Shown here: in pieces, positions 16,932 to 26,805 of the stretch | Layout of the letters: each line of letters begins with the position of its first letter | How positions within the stretch are numbered: position 1 is the first letter of the stretch | Origin: Bacteroides sp. OF04-15BH | GTDB taxonomy: Bacteria; Bacteroidota; Bacteroidia; Bacteroidales; Bacteroidaceae | NCBI RefSeq assembly: GCF_003477995.1 | Contig: NZ_QUEM01000039.1 | Coordinates: 1 to 26,864, forward strand | Direction: 5' to 3' | DNA length: 26,864 bases | Notes under the pieces: model-generated | Databases searched by the model: none | Seen by the model: the letters and a program-made list of their open reading frames with translations, nothing else | Told to the model about the DNA's origin: nothing | Translations under genes and position numbers: made by a program

Positions 16932-19723
16932 TCTGTGATTTTGTTTTTGATTTCCTCTTCGCAGAGTTTGATGGCATCCAGCTTTTCCTTCTGGTTAATC
17001 AGCTGTGCCTGACAGGCTGCAATCATGCCAATGATATTCTTACGTTCCTGCTCCAGCATCTCTTTCCGTTCTATCAGCATTGAGTGAACCTCTTTTTCGC
17101 TGCTTTCGCCCGGTCGGTTACCGTCTGCCTGATGAGCTGCCAGTTCGGCCTGCAGCAGGTCCACTTTCTTCTGTGCCATGCTCAGCTCAAATTTCAGATG
17201 GCGCGTAAGTTGCCGCATCTGTTGCCAGTCCGTATCAGCAGAGAAAAGCTGTTGCAGCTCCGAGAACTGTACGGGAGAATGGGATGCATTGTATTTTCTC
17301 ATCCAGAGATCCAGATCCGACTTTTCCTGCATGATCTCTTGCTCCAGTTCCTTGTCTCGGGTCTCTATGGCTTCTATGGCTCCCGTCTTCAGGCACAGTT
17401 CCTGTTTGGCCTGTTCTTTCTGTTTCTGCAATTCCTCTTCCTGTTTTCGGGCTTCTTCCAGATTGCAGGTTGCGTTGTCATACACCTGTTTGGCTTCCTG
17501 ATTTCCGATGAGCTTTTGCAGGGTGTTGCCGCATTCCTTTTTCAGATTCTGCACTTGTTCCAGTCTTTTTGCAGAAGCTTCCTGTGCGTTGACCATAATT
17601 TTCAGTCTGTCTTCGAGCAGGTCCTTTTTCTGTTGCAGCATCAGTATCCGTTCCTTGTTTGCTTCGGTATCTGTAATCAGACCGCGATATTTTTTCAGGA
17701 TATTCTGAATCTGTATCTTCAATCCTTCCTGATTGTTCTGCCAGGCCTTGAACCATCCGGAAATGGTTATGATTTTTTCCAGATCATCAAAAAGTTCGCT
17801 GAACCGGTCATTCAGCATACTGATTTCCTCTTGCAGATGGCTGATGCGGTATGCCCATACCTGACAGCCGGTGTTCTGCTCGTTGAAGCGCATCATGATG
17901 TCATTCTTCTCGTTCTCCTTTTTGGCAATCTTGCCATTGATGCTGTTGATGTTGCTTTGGTGGAAATTGAAAATCTCCAGTTCCTTAGCAGCTTCTTCGG
18001 CATCCTGACCGGTACGTTCGATGAGCTGTTGCAGCATGCTTCGGCGGGCTTCCTGGTTGGTCGAGGCGGAACAGTCGCGGAAAGAGCGGTCCAGATCCTC
18101 GAATTTCTTCCATTCCTGGATATTCTGTTGGTGCATGTTGCGTATCATTTCCAGATGAGTCTGTTCTACTTCCAGGATACCGGTTTCCCGGGCATATTTC
18201 ATGCGCAACTCCTGCAACTGCCGGTTTTTCTTGTTATATTCCGCTTCCAGCATCTCCAGATCGGTTTTCATTTCCGAAATGAGTTTGCTCTGTTCCAGCA
18301 TCGTATCGGAGTGGTAAGGATGATGTGTCGCGCCGCATACGCTGCAACTGCTTCCTTCCTTCAGGTCACTGCGCAGCTGAATCACGTTCTGGCTCTTGCT
18401 CACCGTGAAGGAATATTTCTTTTCCTCGGTCTTTTCTTTCAGGATATTTACCTCGGTGTTCAGTTGCTCCAGAGCGTTGTGGGTGCTTTCGGCCTGAGTC
18501 TGCAAGCGATATATTTCCTGCATCTTTTCGTCAATCCAGTTATATCCTTGGGAGATGTGATTCCACAGGACCTGAGCACTGAGCAGCATTTGCATTCTTC
18601 GCTTCAGCTCCATTGTTCTCGACTGGAGTTTCTCTCCGTCCATACCGTAATTGCTCTTCAGGTGCATGGCCAGCTCGTTCTGTAGACTGCTGATTTGCGA
18701 TTCCAGTTCTTTGATATTGGTAAAGAGTTTGTTCAGCTGTGCGTTTTGTTCGCTCTGTTTTCTCAGAGAGTTGTCCAGCTCCTGCTGAGTCCGCTCTTTC
18801 CGGAGCAACAGGGTATAGAGCAGATCCAGTTTTACCAGAACACCTTCGCCCTTGTCAATCATTTTCTGATGCACATCCGTTTCCTGACGGATCAGGTTCA
18901 GGCTTTCCTGTTTCCGGTACTCTTCTTCCAGTTCCAGTCTGATTTCACCAATTTCCTTGGTGAGCGAGGTGATGTTCATTGCCCATTGTGCAGACACTTC
19001 GCTTTCCTTACCTTCGTTCAGTTCCAGAATTTGCAGTTTGCCGTTGGTCAGATAAACCTCGGTCAACAGGTCGTCGGTGCGTTTCAGTACCGCCTCATAT
19101 TCCTTGCGGCTCAGTGTCTGCTGCTCATATTCCTCCTTAATCTGATGATAATGCTTTTCACACTGTTCCTTATCCTGATACAGCTGTTGTATCAGAGACT
19201 TAAGAGCCTCGCGCATCTGTTTGATGAGCTGTATTTTCTGAAAACTTCCCTGTCGGGATTCAAAAGTTTCGAAACGCTCCAGCTCCTGTATGCTTTTTTG
19301 CATCGAGGCATATTGTTTGTTCAGCTGATACAGTTCACCCTTTTCTTTCTCCAGAGCATGTGAGAGGGCGATGAATTTTCTGTACCATTCCTGTTGCTGA
19401 TGAATCTTGTCGATAGAAGTTTCTATATTCCGAAGTTTGGTTTCGTTCAGGCGCAGGGTCTCGTTCAGTTTTCCGGTTTCCGTAGCGCTGAGCAGGCTGC
19501 TGTCAGCCTGACGGCGTTTGAGTTCTGTGCGGATCAGAGATTTGAACAGAGCCGTTACACTATCTGGCATCGGAGCGCCGAACTTGTGCTCAAACCACAG
19601 GGCGGCAGCTTCTTCGGCTGTCAGGTTCTGTGGCAGGCTTTCCGGTGACAGAGGTTCGTTGTTACCCGTAAACTCAGTCTTTTCCGGTGTCTTTTCTTGA
19701 TGTGATTTTCGAAAAAATTTCAT
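16928..19723 (-). CDS. Large coiled-coil protein with a central Rad50/SbcC-type zinc hook
   Basis: A protein of 931 residues. Residues about 75-445 and 480-925 are rich in Glu, Gln, Lys and Leu heptads typical of long coiled coils. At 460-469 stands CSVCGATHHP, closely matching the CPxCGxxxHP zinc hook of SbcC and Rad50, almost at the exact centre, so the two arms would be of equal length. A normal SbcC carries a Walker A at the N-terminus and an ABC signature plus Walker B at the C-terminus. None of these is present: the N-terminus is polar, followed by a short helical segment (LTAEEAAALWFEHKFG at 34-49), and the C-terminus ends in coiled coil. No signal peptide is seen, so it should be cytoplasmic. 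The function is unknown; a structural or tethering role is inferred. The ATG at 19723 is chosen because upstream codons cross the promoter. Confidence 0.87.
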   Translation of the reverse strand: MKFFRKSHQEKTPEKTEFTGNNEPLSPESLPQNLTAEEAAALWFEHKFGAPMPDSVTALFKSLIRTELKRRQADSSLLSATETGKLNETLRLNETKLRNIETSIDKIHQQQEWYRKFIALSHALEKEKGELYQLNKQYASMQKSIQELERFETFESRQGSFQKIQLIKQMREALKSLIQQLYQDKEQCEKHYHQIKEEYEQQTLSRKEYEAVLKRTDDLLTEVYLTNGKLQILELNEGKESEVSAQWAMNITSLTKEIGEIRLELEEEYRKQESLNLIRQETDVHQKMIDKGEGVLVKLDLLYTLLLRKERTQQELDNSLRKQSEQNAQLNKLFTNIKELESQISSLQNELAMHLKSNYGMDGEKLQSRTMELKRRMQMLLSAQVLWNHISQGYNWIDEKMQEIYRLQTQAESTHNALEQLNTEVNILKEKTEEKKYSFTVSKSQNVIQLRSDLKEGSSCSVCGATHHPYHSDTMLEQSKLISEMKTDLEMLEAEYNKKNRQLQELRMKYARETGILEVEQTHLEMIRNMHQQNIQEWKKFEDLDRSFRDCSASTNQEARRSMLQQLIERTGQDAEEAAKELEIFNFHQSNINSINGKIAKKENEKNDIMMRFNEQNTGCQVWAYRISHLQEEISMLNDRFSELFDDLEKIITISGWFKAWQNNQEGLKIQIQNILKKYRGLITDTEANKERILMLQQKKDLLEDRLKIMVNAQEASAKRLEQVQNLKKECGNTLQKLIGNQEAKQVYDNATCNLEEARKQEEELQKQKEQAKQELCLKTGAIEAIETRDKELEQEIMQEKSDLDLWMRKYNASHSPVQFSELQQLFSADTDWQQMRQLTRHLKFELSMAQKKVDLLQAELAAHQADGNRPGESSEKEVHSMLIERKEMLEQERKNIIGMIAACQAQLINQKEKLDAIKLCEEEIKNKITE

Positions 19724-19750
19724 ACTAATGAGCGATTGCTTGTTTGGTTG

Positions 19751-19758
19751 CAAAGTTA
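19751..19758 (-). promoter_or_regulatory. -7 box of the coiled-coil/amidase operon
   Basis: The minus strand reads TAACTTTG, a full match to TAnnTTTG, 27 bases from the chosen ATG. The -33 region lacks TTTG. Confidence 0.5.
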
Positions 19759-19834
19759 GAAATAAAAAGCGTTGGTCGGTGCAATGCTTATGCCTTTTTA
19801 GCAGGAATCTGTGGTCGGAATAGAAAAAATAATG

Positions 19835-19842
19835 TACCTTTG
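19835..19842 (+). promoter_or_regulatory. -7 box of hisS
   Basis: TACCTTTG matches TAnnTTTG, 30 bases before the hisS ATG. The -33 element is not evident. This and the box at 19751 make the region a divergent promoter pair. Confidence 0.5.
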
Positions 19843-19872
19843 TGGGCAGAAATAATTTATAAACAGAACAAG

Positions 19873-21237
19873 ATGGCAACGAAACCAAGTATACCAAAGG
19901 GAACCCGGGACTTTTCACCCGTGGAAATGGCTAAACGCAACTATATCTTTGATACAATCCGCAGCGTCTATGCGCTCTATGGATTCCAGCAGATCGAGAC
20001 TCCGGCCATGGAGAATCTGTCTACTCTGATGGGTAAATATGGCGAGGAAGGAGATAAACTGCTGTTTAAGATTCTGAATTCCGGAAACTTCCTTTCTGGA
20101 GTAGATACAGCCGACTTGTCTTCGGAGAACACCAACAAACTGGCCGCACAGCTGTGTGAAAAGGGTTTGCGTTATGACCTGACAGTACCTTTCGCACGCT
20201 ATGTCGTGCAGCACAGAGAAGAGCTGACCATGCCGTTCAAGCGCTATCAGATTCAGCCGGTATGGCGTGCCGACCGTCCGCAGAAAGGACGCTACCGTGA
20301 GTTCTATCAGTGTGATGCCGATGTGGTGGGCAGTGATTCTTTGCTCAACGAGGTCGAGCTGATGCAGATTGTGGATACCGTATTTACCAAATTCGGTATT
20401 CGTGTTTGCATCAAGATCAACAACCGTAAGATTCTTACCGGAATTGCCGAAATGATCGGCGAATCGGACAAGATTGTGGATATTACTGTGGCCATGGACA
20501 AACTCGACAAGATCGGGCTTGAGGCTGTGAATGCTGAATTGTCAAAGGCCGGTATCAGTGATGCCGCTATTGAGAAACTGCAGCCGATTATTCTGTTGCA
20601 GGGCAGCAACGAGGAGAAACTCGACACCATGAGAACCGTTTTGGCCGAGAGCGAAACCGGCTTGAAAGGTGTGGAAGAGTGTGCATTTGTGTTGCAGACC
20701 TTGCAGAGCCTGGGCCTGAAGAATGAGGTAGAGCTTGACTTGACTCTGGCTCGTGGCTTGAACTACTATACCGGCTGTATCTTTGAGGTGAAAGCTCTTG
20801 ATGTGCAGATCGGAAGTATCACCGGAGGTGGCCGTTATGACAATCTGACCGGTATTTTCGGTATGCCGGGATTGAGCGGCGTGGGAATCTCTTTCGGAGC
20901 AGACCGCATTTTCGATGTGCTCAATCAGTTGGATCTGTATCCTAAGGAAGCTACAACCGGCACAGAGCTGCTGTTTGTCAACTTCGGTCAGGCAGAGACT
21001 GCTTACTGTCTGCCTATCCTGGCTGCCGCCCGTCAGGCTGGTATCCGTTGTGAGATTTATCCCGACAGTGCCAAGATGAAAAAGCAGATGAGTTATGCTA
21101 ATGCCAAGAACATTCCATTTGTAGCCATTGCCGGTGAAAATGAAATGAACGAACAAAAGGTAACGTTGAAAAATATGGTTACCGGTGAGCAGATGCTGGT
21201 TTCTCAGGAAGAGCTGATTGCCGCCGTGAAGAAATAA
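19873..21237 (+). CDS. hisS: Histidyl-tRNA synthetase HisS
   Basis: A protein of 454 residues and a class II aminoacyl-tRNA synthetase that charges tRNA-His. The family signatures are all visible: motif 2 as [18 protein letters not shown], the histidine-specific [14 protein letters not shown], and motif 3 as [15 protein letters not shown]. The anticodon-binding domain follows from about residue 360. The start at 19873 gives the normal N-terminus ([14 protein letters not shown]); an in-frame TTG upstream would read through the promoter. It is probably monocistronic, with a -7 box upstream and a strong terminator downstream. Confidence 0.98.
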   Translation: MATKPSIPKGTRDFSPVEMAKRNYIFDTIRSVYALYGFQQIETPAMENLSTLMGKYGEEGDKLLFKILNSGNFLSGVDTADLSSENTNKLAAQLCEKGLRYDLTVPFARYVVQHREELTMPFKRYQIQPVWRADRPQKGRYREFYQCDADVVGSDSLLNEVELMQIVDTVFTKFGIRVCIKINNRKILTGIAEMIGESDKIVDITVAMDKLDKIGLEAVNAELSKAGISDAAIEKLQPIILLQGSNEEKLDTMRTVLAESETGLKGVEECAFVLQTLQSLGLKNEVELDLTLARGLNYYTGCIFEVKALDVQIGSITGGGRYDNLTGIFGMPGLSGVGISFGADRIFDVLNQLDLYPKEATTGTELLFVNFGQAETAYCLPILAAARQAGIRCEIYPDSAKMKKQMSYANAKNIPFVAIAGENEMNEQKVTLKNMVTGEQMLVSQEELIAAVKK

Positions 21238-21262
21238 AAAAAGTATTTCTTGATAAAGGATC

Positions 21263-21315
21263 AAGTGCAGGTTTTCGGGATGTCATATTCAGGCCCGGAA
21301 ACCTGCACTTTTTTT
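21263..21315 (+). terminator. Terminator of hisS
   Basis: AAGTGCAGGTTT at 21263-21274 pairs perfectly with 21299-21310. A CGGG/CCCG pairing continues inward, and seven T follow at 21309-21315. Confidence 0.9.
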
Positions 21316-21322
21316 GTTAAAG

Positions 21323-21352
21323 TTTGTTTTAATGGAAAATAATATACATTTA
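21323..21352 (+). promoter_or_regulatory. Candidate promoter of the PepSY-like lipoprotein gene
   Basis: TTTG at 21323-21326, 18 bases, then TACATTTA at 21345-21352. The box is one base off TAnnTTTG, and the spacer is one base short of the usual 19-21. Confidence 0.4.
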
Positions 21353-21428
21353 TCCAAATTCTTTCCAGATTTGATCATTTTCTTTGCTTACGAAAATGAT
21401 TGATAACCAAGAAAACCAAATCCTAATT

Positions 21429-22748
21429 ATGAAAAAGAATCTATGGCTCGCCGCGGCCTTGTGCTGCGGCATATTCGGATTTTCATCCTGTAGTGATGAT
21501 AACAGTGGTAACGGTGGAACTGTGACAGTGCCGAAAAATATCGAAGAACAGTTCTACATGAAATATCCTAATGCAAAATCTGTGCAGTGGACTTCTAAAG
21601 ACGGGTATTCCGTAGCTTCCTTCTATACTTCGAATGACAGCGTTCAGAACAAATGTTCCGCATGGTTCTCACTGGCGGATGGTTTCTGGGATATGACGGA
21701 ATATGAGATTCCTTATTCTTATCTGCCTGACTCCGTACGTACGGCCTTTGAAAGTTCGGAGTATGCTGCTTCGCCGTGGGTGACCGACCGCGAGGTGGAG
21801 GTTTTGGAGCGCTCCGGCATTGAAACCCTGTATGTAATTTCTGTAGAAAACCGGACTTCTTCTGTAGAAATGGAACTTTTCTATTCGAGCGACGGTATTC
21901 TCCTGAAAGAGGTACTTGATGATGTAGACGGAGATGATCATTTTGAAGACTTTTTGCCACAGACACCGACAACCAGCATCGGACAGTGGCTGGATACCAA
22001 CTTCCCGGGAGCACGCATCATTGATGTGGAAACCGAAAACGGAGGAACGGAAGTTGAGTTGGTTTATAAGGGATCTGTGTATGAGGTGCTTTTCAGCAGA
22101 GAGCATAACTGGATCTACACCAAGCAGGAAATACCTGAGCGTCAGTATGCCGCCTTGCCACCCAGTGTGTTGAGTGCTCTAAGAAATCTGGAAGGATTTA
22201 CCAGCCTGAATGCTTTGGATGATGTGGACTATTACAAGACTGCTGCAAGCGGAAACTTCTATTGCATTGAAATGGAGACCCGTTTTGATGACGATTGGAA
22301 AGTTTATATCAGTGAAGAGGGATTGGTCATCGATAAGCCGGCGCTCGGCGGTGGTGACGGACAGAATGTTCCGGTAGAGACTGAGATCGGACAATGGATC
22401 GCAGAAAAATATGCAGGTGCAGTAATCGTAGGACGAGAATATGACGACGGCCTTCTGGAGGTTGATTTCCTGCATGAGAACCTGAAAAAGACAGCCTACT
22501 TTAATGGAGCCGGTCAGTGGGTTTGCAGCAAATGGGATACGTATTATTCAGCTTTGCCTAGTGCTGTGTTGAAGACCTTGCAGGACCGTTATGCTTCTTA
22601 TTCTGTAGAACGTGATGATATAGAGGTTGTAGAGAACGCCTCAGGACTTTGCTATGAGATTGAAATGGAAATGCGTGGCGGAGATCGTGAAGTAAAGGCG
22701 ATTATCAAAGCCGACGGAACTGTCATCAGTGAAAAATTTGATGATTGA
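21429..22748 (+). CDS. Lipoprotein with three PepSY-like (DUF2874-type) repeats
   Basis: A protein of 439 residues. Residues 1-20 are a lipoprotein signal, with Cys21 in FSSC as the lipid site. CSDDN follows and resembles the acidic surface-export signal of Bacteroides lipoproteins, so display on the cell surface is plausible. The rest is a threefold tandem repeat beginning near residues 35, 184 and 320. The last two open with IGQW followed by a FPGA/YAGA turn, and each continues with a Glu/Asp-rich beta meander and a helix like LPSAVLKTL. This is the pattern of PepSY-like domains of Bacteroidetes (PF11396), named from memory. The function is unknown; a binding or inhibitory role is often suspected. 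The ATG at 21429 opens the signal directly. The mature protein is acidic. Confidence 0.85.
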   Translation: MKKNLWLAAALCCGIFGFSSCSDDNSGNGGTVTVPKNIEEQFYMKYPNAKSVQWTSKDGYSVASFYTSNDSVQNKCSAWFSLADGFWDMTEYEIPYSYLPDSVRTAFESSEYAASPWVTDREVEVLERSGIETLYVISVENRTSSVEMELFYSSDGILLKEVLDDVDGDDHFEDFLPQTPTTSIGQWLDTNFPGARIIDVETENGGTEVELVYKGSVYEVLFSREHNWIYTKQEIPERQYAALPPSVLSALRNLEGFTSLNALDDVDYYKTAASGNFYCIEMETRFDDDWKVYISEEGLVIDKPALGGGDGQNVPVETEIGQWIAEKYAGAVIVGREYDDGLLEVDFLHENLKKTAYFNGAGQWVCSKWDTYYSALPSAVLKTLQDRYASYSVERDDIEVVENASGLCYEIEMEMRGGDREVKAIIKADGTVISEKFDD

Positions 22749-22758
22749 TTTCAGACAG

Positions 22759-22795
22759 GAAGTTATCGGATAACCATCCGGTAACTTCTTTTTTT
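22759..22795 (+). terminator. Terminator of the PepSY-like lipoprotein gene
   Basis: GAAGTTA at 22759-22765 pairs with 22782-22788. One T-G wobble and CGGAT/ATCCG continue the stem, the loop is AACC, and seven T stand at 22789-22795. Confidence 0.9.
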
Positions 22796-22885
22796 GTTTC
22801 TGTCAGATTGACAGCATGGCCGCGGGACCGTTTTTTGTTTTTCCTTATTTTAAACTTATTCAATAAGTTTTCAGTTCCCTTCTCA

Positions 22886-22916
22886 TTGGAGGTATTTGAT
22901 AAATTGCCTACTTTTG
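22886..22916 (+). promoter_or_regulatory. Promoter of the outer-membrane barrel gene
   Basis: TTGG at 22886-22889, exactly 19 bases, then TACTTTTG at 22909-22916. The -7 box is perfect and the -33 box is one base off. It leaves a 5' leader of about 40 bases. Confidence 0.65.
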
Positions 22917-22963
22917 TTTTGAAGATACTGGTCGGATACTCCCGATAGAAAAACAACAGAACT

Positions 22964-25753
22964 ATGAAACGGACTCTCTTGATACTTTTCCAAACCTTGC
23001 TGTTCAGTGTGTATGCTGGCAGTGTATGGGCACAGAATGCGGATGAGCGTTTTCTGCGCGGCAAAGTGTATGATGCCGACCGTTTGGATCCTTTGCCCGG
23101 TGCCACCGTGCAGGTGTATGATTCTTTGGGGACATTTCTGGGAGGCGGAGTGACGAATGAAGAAGGAGTTTTCCGGGTAGGAAAACTTTTACCCCAGAGA
23201 TATAATCTGAAAATATCTTTTATGGGATATAAACAACAGTCTCTTCGAGTTGATCTTAGCGGCAAGCGTAAGGAACTGCGTCTGAAAGATATCCTGTTGC
23301 ATGAGGCAGTGTATGAAATGGATGAGGCTCAGATCACGGCACAGGGACGTGAGCTGGTGCTCCGTGACGATACGTTGGTTTATTATGCCGATTATTACAG
23401 ACTGCCGCCCGGAGCCCGTATGGCCGAACTGCTGCGTCGTATGCCCGGTGTTTATGGTTCCGATGATCAGGATGTGCGGGTGAATGGAAAGAAAGTGGCC
23501 CGAATCCTGATTAACGGTAAGGAATTCTTTGGGGATGATCTTTCCATGGCATTGAAATATCTGCCGGCCGAACTGATCAAGGAACTCAAGGTGTATGACA
23601 AAAAGAGCGATGAGTCGGAATGGATGGGAGTGGACGACGGCAGTCGTGAAACCGTGATAGATCTGACCGTAGCTGATGATTTTCAGAACAGTTGGGTGGG
23701 TGAAGTAGAGGCCGCGTATGGCAGCAGCAACCGTTACATCGGCAAGGCTTCGGTGAATAATTTTCAGGATAAACGCTACACGACTTTGATGGCACAGGCT
23801 GGAAACGACAGCCAGATGGGAGATGAAAACAACCAGAATGTGGGCTGGAGTTTCAACCGTTCGGGGAAGAAACTGGATTTGGGAGGAAACCTTTCTTATA
23901 ACCGGAATGAAATGAAGCAGGATATGGCTTCGAGTATGGAGTCTTTCGAAAATACAACGGCTGCCTTTACGGAAACGATGAGCCGGATGTATAACCGGAA
24001 TCAGAATCTGCATGCCGGTCTGAATGTGGAATGGCGTCCCGACAGTATGACCGTAATCCGGGTGGCTCCTATGGTGAGCTGGACCAATGGGTGGAACACA
24101 CAGGAGTCTTTCTCCGCCTCGTTCTCTTCCGATCCGTATCGGGTGCCTGGAGTGGAGCATCCGCTCGAGCAGATGGACCTGCTGACAGATACGGTGGCTG
24201 TGAATGCCAACCGGGGACTTAATGGAGGAGAGAACAATTTCTGGTCGGCACAAATGAGTCTGAACGTGACGCGTCGTTTTGCCAAGAAAGGGCGTAGCCT
24301 GATGCTCGGTATCAATGGCGGTTATACCCGTTCGGACAACAACCGTGATGAATTCCGTCAGATTGACTATTATCGGTTGAGTGCCATTGCGGGAGGAGAT
24401 TCCGTCTATCATCAGGTGCAATATGACAAGACTCCGAATACGAATACCAACTGGGGCAGCCGCCTCACCTATTCCGAACCGTTAGGGCGTGATCTGACCC
24501 TGTTGCTGACTTATCAGGTATCTTTGCGTCGGCAGGAAGACCGCAGGGAAGTGGCATCGATTCAGGATCCTCGGGTACTTGCTCTGGGCGTGAATCACAC
24601 TAATTATTCGGATTTCTATCAGGATGCCTTGCCCGACACGCTGCAAAGCCGGAACACTTGCAATGATTATCTGGAGCAGCGCGGAGAAATCGGGCTGAAT
24701 CTGAACAAGACCAAATATCAGCTGAATGCAGGACTTTTGCTGAACAGCCAGCTGAACCGTTTCACCTATCAGACTTCCGGACGAAACTTCGAGGCGGAAA
24801 ACAGTACGATAAACTGGGCACCCCAATTGAATTTCTATTATCATCTGACCAGCCGCGAGCAGATAAACTGTTCTTATTATGCCATGGCGCGCCCGGTAGA
24901 TGCCCAGAAACTGATACCCGATACTTTGGATTTTTCCAATCCGCTTAATCTGGAACTGGGAAATCCGGACCTGAAACCTTCGTTTACCCACATGATCAGC
25001 ATGGGGTATAACCGTTTTACCGAAGAGACCATGCGCAGCTATAATGTGCACGTGAGTTATATGGTGACTCAGAACAGTCTCAGTTCCCAAAGTACGTATG
25101 ACACACAGACCGGTCGGCGGACCATGATTCCGGTGAACGTGGACGGTAATATGAACGGAACGGCGGACTTTATGATGAATGCTCCGTTGAAAAACAAAAA
25201 GTTCACATTCCTCCTGCAGACGAATGTGAACTATATGCGCTATGTGGGTTTTGTAGTAGGCGAAGGAGCGGAGCAGACCGTCCGGAATGTGACCAATCAG
25301 GTGACTTTCCGCCCTACGTTGCGTTTGAGTTACCGGGATGATCTGTGGGACTGCTTCGTGTCCGTAGGCGGTAATTATGACCATTCGCGCAGTACCGCGC
25401 TTTCTGCCGGGAATATGGATACTTACGGGCTGGAAACCCGGTGTGGCGGTATGGTACAGATGCCTTGGGGCATGGACTTCTCGACCGATTTTACGTTGAA
25501 TGCCCGGTGGGGATTCAGCTTTCAGGATATGAATAATAATGAGTGGATCTGGAACATGCAACTGTCTCAGGGATTCCTGAAAGGGCGTAAGGCACGTGTG
25601 GCGCTCAAGGTTTATGACCTGCTCAACGGGCGTAACTACGTGAGTCGTTCTTTCTCGTCTTCCATGCGTTCAGATGTGCATTATGAGGCTTTCGGCCGTT
25701 ATGTGATGCTGCACCTGAGTTATAACTTCAGTCTTTTCCGGAAGAAGAAATAA
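22964..25753 (+). CDS. TonB-receptor-like outer-membrane beta-barrel protein
   Basis: A protein of 929 residues with a signal peptide (1-24, VWA|QN). In order: a carboxypeptidase-regulatory-like beta domain at about 30-110 (LRGKVYDADRLDPLPGATVQVYD through FMGYKQQSLRVDL); a plug-like region at about 120-215 (LLRRMPGVYGSDDQDVRVNGKK, then LINGKEFFGDD); and a large barrel from about 230 to the end, closing in LHLSYNFSLFRKKK. This is the architecture of the OMP_b-brl_3 group of Bacteroidetes. These resemble TonB-dependent receptors but usually stand alone without a SusD partner, and none is present here. The substrate is unknown. Alternating aromatic strands and Asn-rich loops are clear. Its stop lies 10 bases from that of the convergent gene, with no terminator between. 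Confidence 0.92.
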   Translation: MKRTLLILFQTLLFSVYAGSVWAQNADERFLRGKVYDADRLDPLPGATVQVYDSLGTFLGGGVTNEEGVFRVGKLLPQRYNLKISFMGYKQQSLRVDLSGKRKELRLKDILLHEAVYEMDEAQITAQGRELVLRDDTLVYYADYYRLPPGARMAELLRRMPGVYGSDDQDVRVNGKKVARILINGKEFFGDDLSMALKYLPAELIKELKVYDKKSDESEWMGVDDGSRETVIDLTVADDFQNSWVGEVEAAYGSSNRYIGKASVNNFQDKRYTTLMAQAGNDSQMGDENNQNVGWSFNRSGKKLDLGGNLSYNRNEMKQDMASSMESFENTTAAFTETMSRMYNRNQNLHAGLNVEWRPDSMTVIRVAPMVSWTNGWNTQESFSASFSSDPYRVPGVEHPLEQMDLLTDTVAVNANRGLNGGENNFWSAQMSLNVTRRFAKKGRSLMLGINGGYTRSDNNRDEFRQIDYYRLSAIAGGDSVYHQVQYDKTPNTNTNWGSRLTYSEPLGRDLTLLLTYQVSLRRQEDRREVASIQDPRVLALGVNHTNYSDFYQDALPDTLQSRNTCNDYLEQRGEIGLNLNKTKYQLNAGLLLNSQLNRFTYQTSGRNFEAENSTINWAPQLNFYYHLTSREQINCSYYAMARPVDAQKLIPDTLDFSNPLNLELGNPDLKPSFTHMISMGYNRFTEETMRSYNVHVSYMVTQNSLSSQSTYDTQTGRRTMIPVNVDGNMNGTADFMMNAPLKNKKFTFLLQTNVNYMRYVGFVVGEGAEQTVRNVTNQVTFRPTLRLSYRDDLWDCFVSVGGNYDHSRSTALSAGNMDTYGLETRCGGMVQMPWGMDFSTDFTLNARWGFSFQDMNNNEWIWNMQLSQGFLKGRKARVALKVYDLLNGRNYVSRSFSSSMRSDVHYEAFGRYVMLHLSYNFSLFRKKK

Positions 25754-25763
25754 GACGGCGGAA

Positions 25764-26765
25764 TTAGGGTTCGTGATCCAGCAGATACTCCTTGCGGAAC
25801 ATTTCCAGGAAAAGCAGGAAAAGAGACACAAGCAACGGACCGAAAATAACTCCCATAAAACCGAAAATCGGCAATCCGGCCACCACACCGAAGATGGTGA
25901 TGAGCGGATGGATATTGGCCATCTTCTTCTGAAGGATGAAGCGGATCAGATTATCCGACTGGGAAATGATGATTCCTCCATAGGCTACCAGAACCAGAGC
26001 CATGACCCAATCTCCGATAATGGCCAGATAAGCGGCCAGCGGAATCCAGATAAGGGCGGTTCCTACCAGCGGAACGATAGAGGCTACAGCCGTGAACAGG
26101 GCGGCCAAAAGAGGATTGGGCACATTGCAAATCCAGTAGCCAAGCAGGGAAATACATCCCTGGATAACGGCCAGAAGAGGGATTCCGATGGCGTTGGAGC
26201 GCACAATGACATGAATCTGCTGTAGTACTTCCTGTTTGTTGTCTTCCTTGAAGGGCAGGAGGGTGGAGATATAGTGTTCCATGTTCTTGCCACCGGAAAG
26301 CAGGAAATAAAGCAGCATGATGGCTACGGCCACATTGATGAAAAAATCGCTCACACCACTCATGATGGACTGGCCGATGGCGGGAATCTGACCGGCCAGA
26401 AAAGTCAAGGTACTTTCCGACAGAACGTCGAAACCGGTTTTTTCCTTGATGAAGTCTATCGTGGCCAATGCCGGGCGGAGCAGCTCTTTGGGATGAATGT
26501 TGATGCTGGTGATTTCCGAAACCAGAAGCCATCCCAACAGACTGATGGGGATGACGATAAACAGCAGGGTGCCGATGGTAACCAGCCATACGGTACGGTT
26601 GTAGGGAATCTTCTCGGCAAGGCGAAAAGTGACTTTGCGCAGAAGCAGATAAAGAGTAAAGGCACCCAGGATGCCGTTCATGAATGGCTGTGCCTGCTGA
26701 AACAGGATGACCCCGAGAAAAAGAATCAGGGCAATCAGGGAATACTTCCAGTATAATTCTTTCAT
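25764..26765 (-). CDS. AI-2E family transporter-like membrane protein
   Basis: A protein of 333 residues, polytopic in the inner membrane, with about eight hydrophobic segments. There are two near the N-terminus (roughly 8-40), one at 60-85, one at 145-165, and a cluster of four from 200 to 325. Between segments lie soluble stretches typical of the family, and the late IFGPLLVSLFLLFLEMF helix matches the conserved PF01594 C-terminus. Members include TqsA, PerM and YdiK. Despite the name, few export autoinducer-2; others have been reported as Na+/H+ antiporters, so the substrate is open. It is convergent with the barrel-protein gene. A perfect -7 box lies 32 bases before the start. Confidence 0.92.
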   Translation of the reverse strand: MKELYWKYSLIALILFLGVILFQQAQPFMNGILGAFTLYLLLRKVTFRLAEKIPYNRTVWLVTIGTLLFIVIPISLLGWLLVSEITSINIHPKELLRPALATIDFIKEKTGFDVLSESTLTFLAGQIPAIGQSIMSGVSDFFINVAVAIMLLYFLLSGGKNMEHYISTLLPFKEDNKQEVLQQIHVIVRSNAIGIPLLAVIQGCISLLGYWICNVPNPLLAALFTAVASIVPLVGTALIWIPLAAYLAIIGDWVMALVLVAYGGIIISQSDNLIRFILQKKMANIHPLITIFGVVAGLPIFGFMGVIFGPLLVSLFLLFLEMFRKEYLLDHEP

Positions 26766-26797
26766 AATAGGTTTAATTAGTGTTTTGAATGTGCGTC

Positions 26798-26805
26798 CAA
26801 AAATA
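26798..26805 (-). promoter_or_regulatory. -7 box of the AI-2E family gene
   Basis: The minus strand reads TATTTTTG, matching TAnnTTTG, 32 bases before the ATG. No TTTG is found at -33. The remaining 60 bases to the window edge show no gene. Confidence 0.45.
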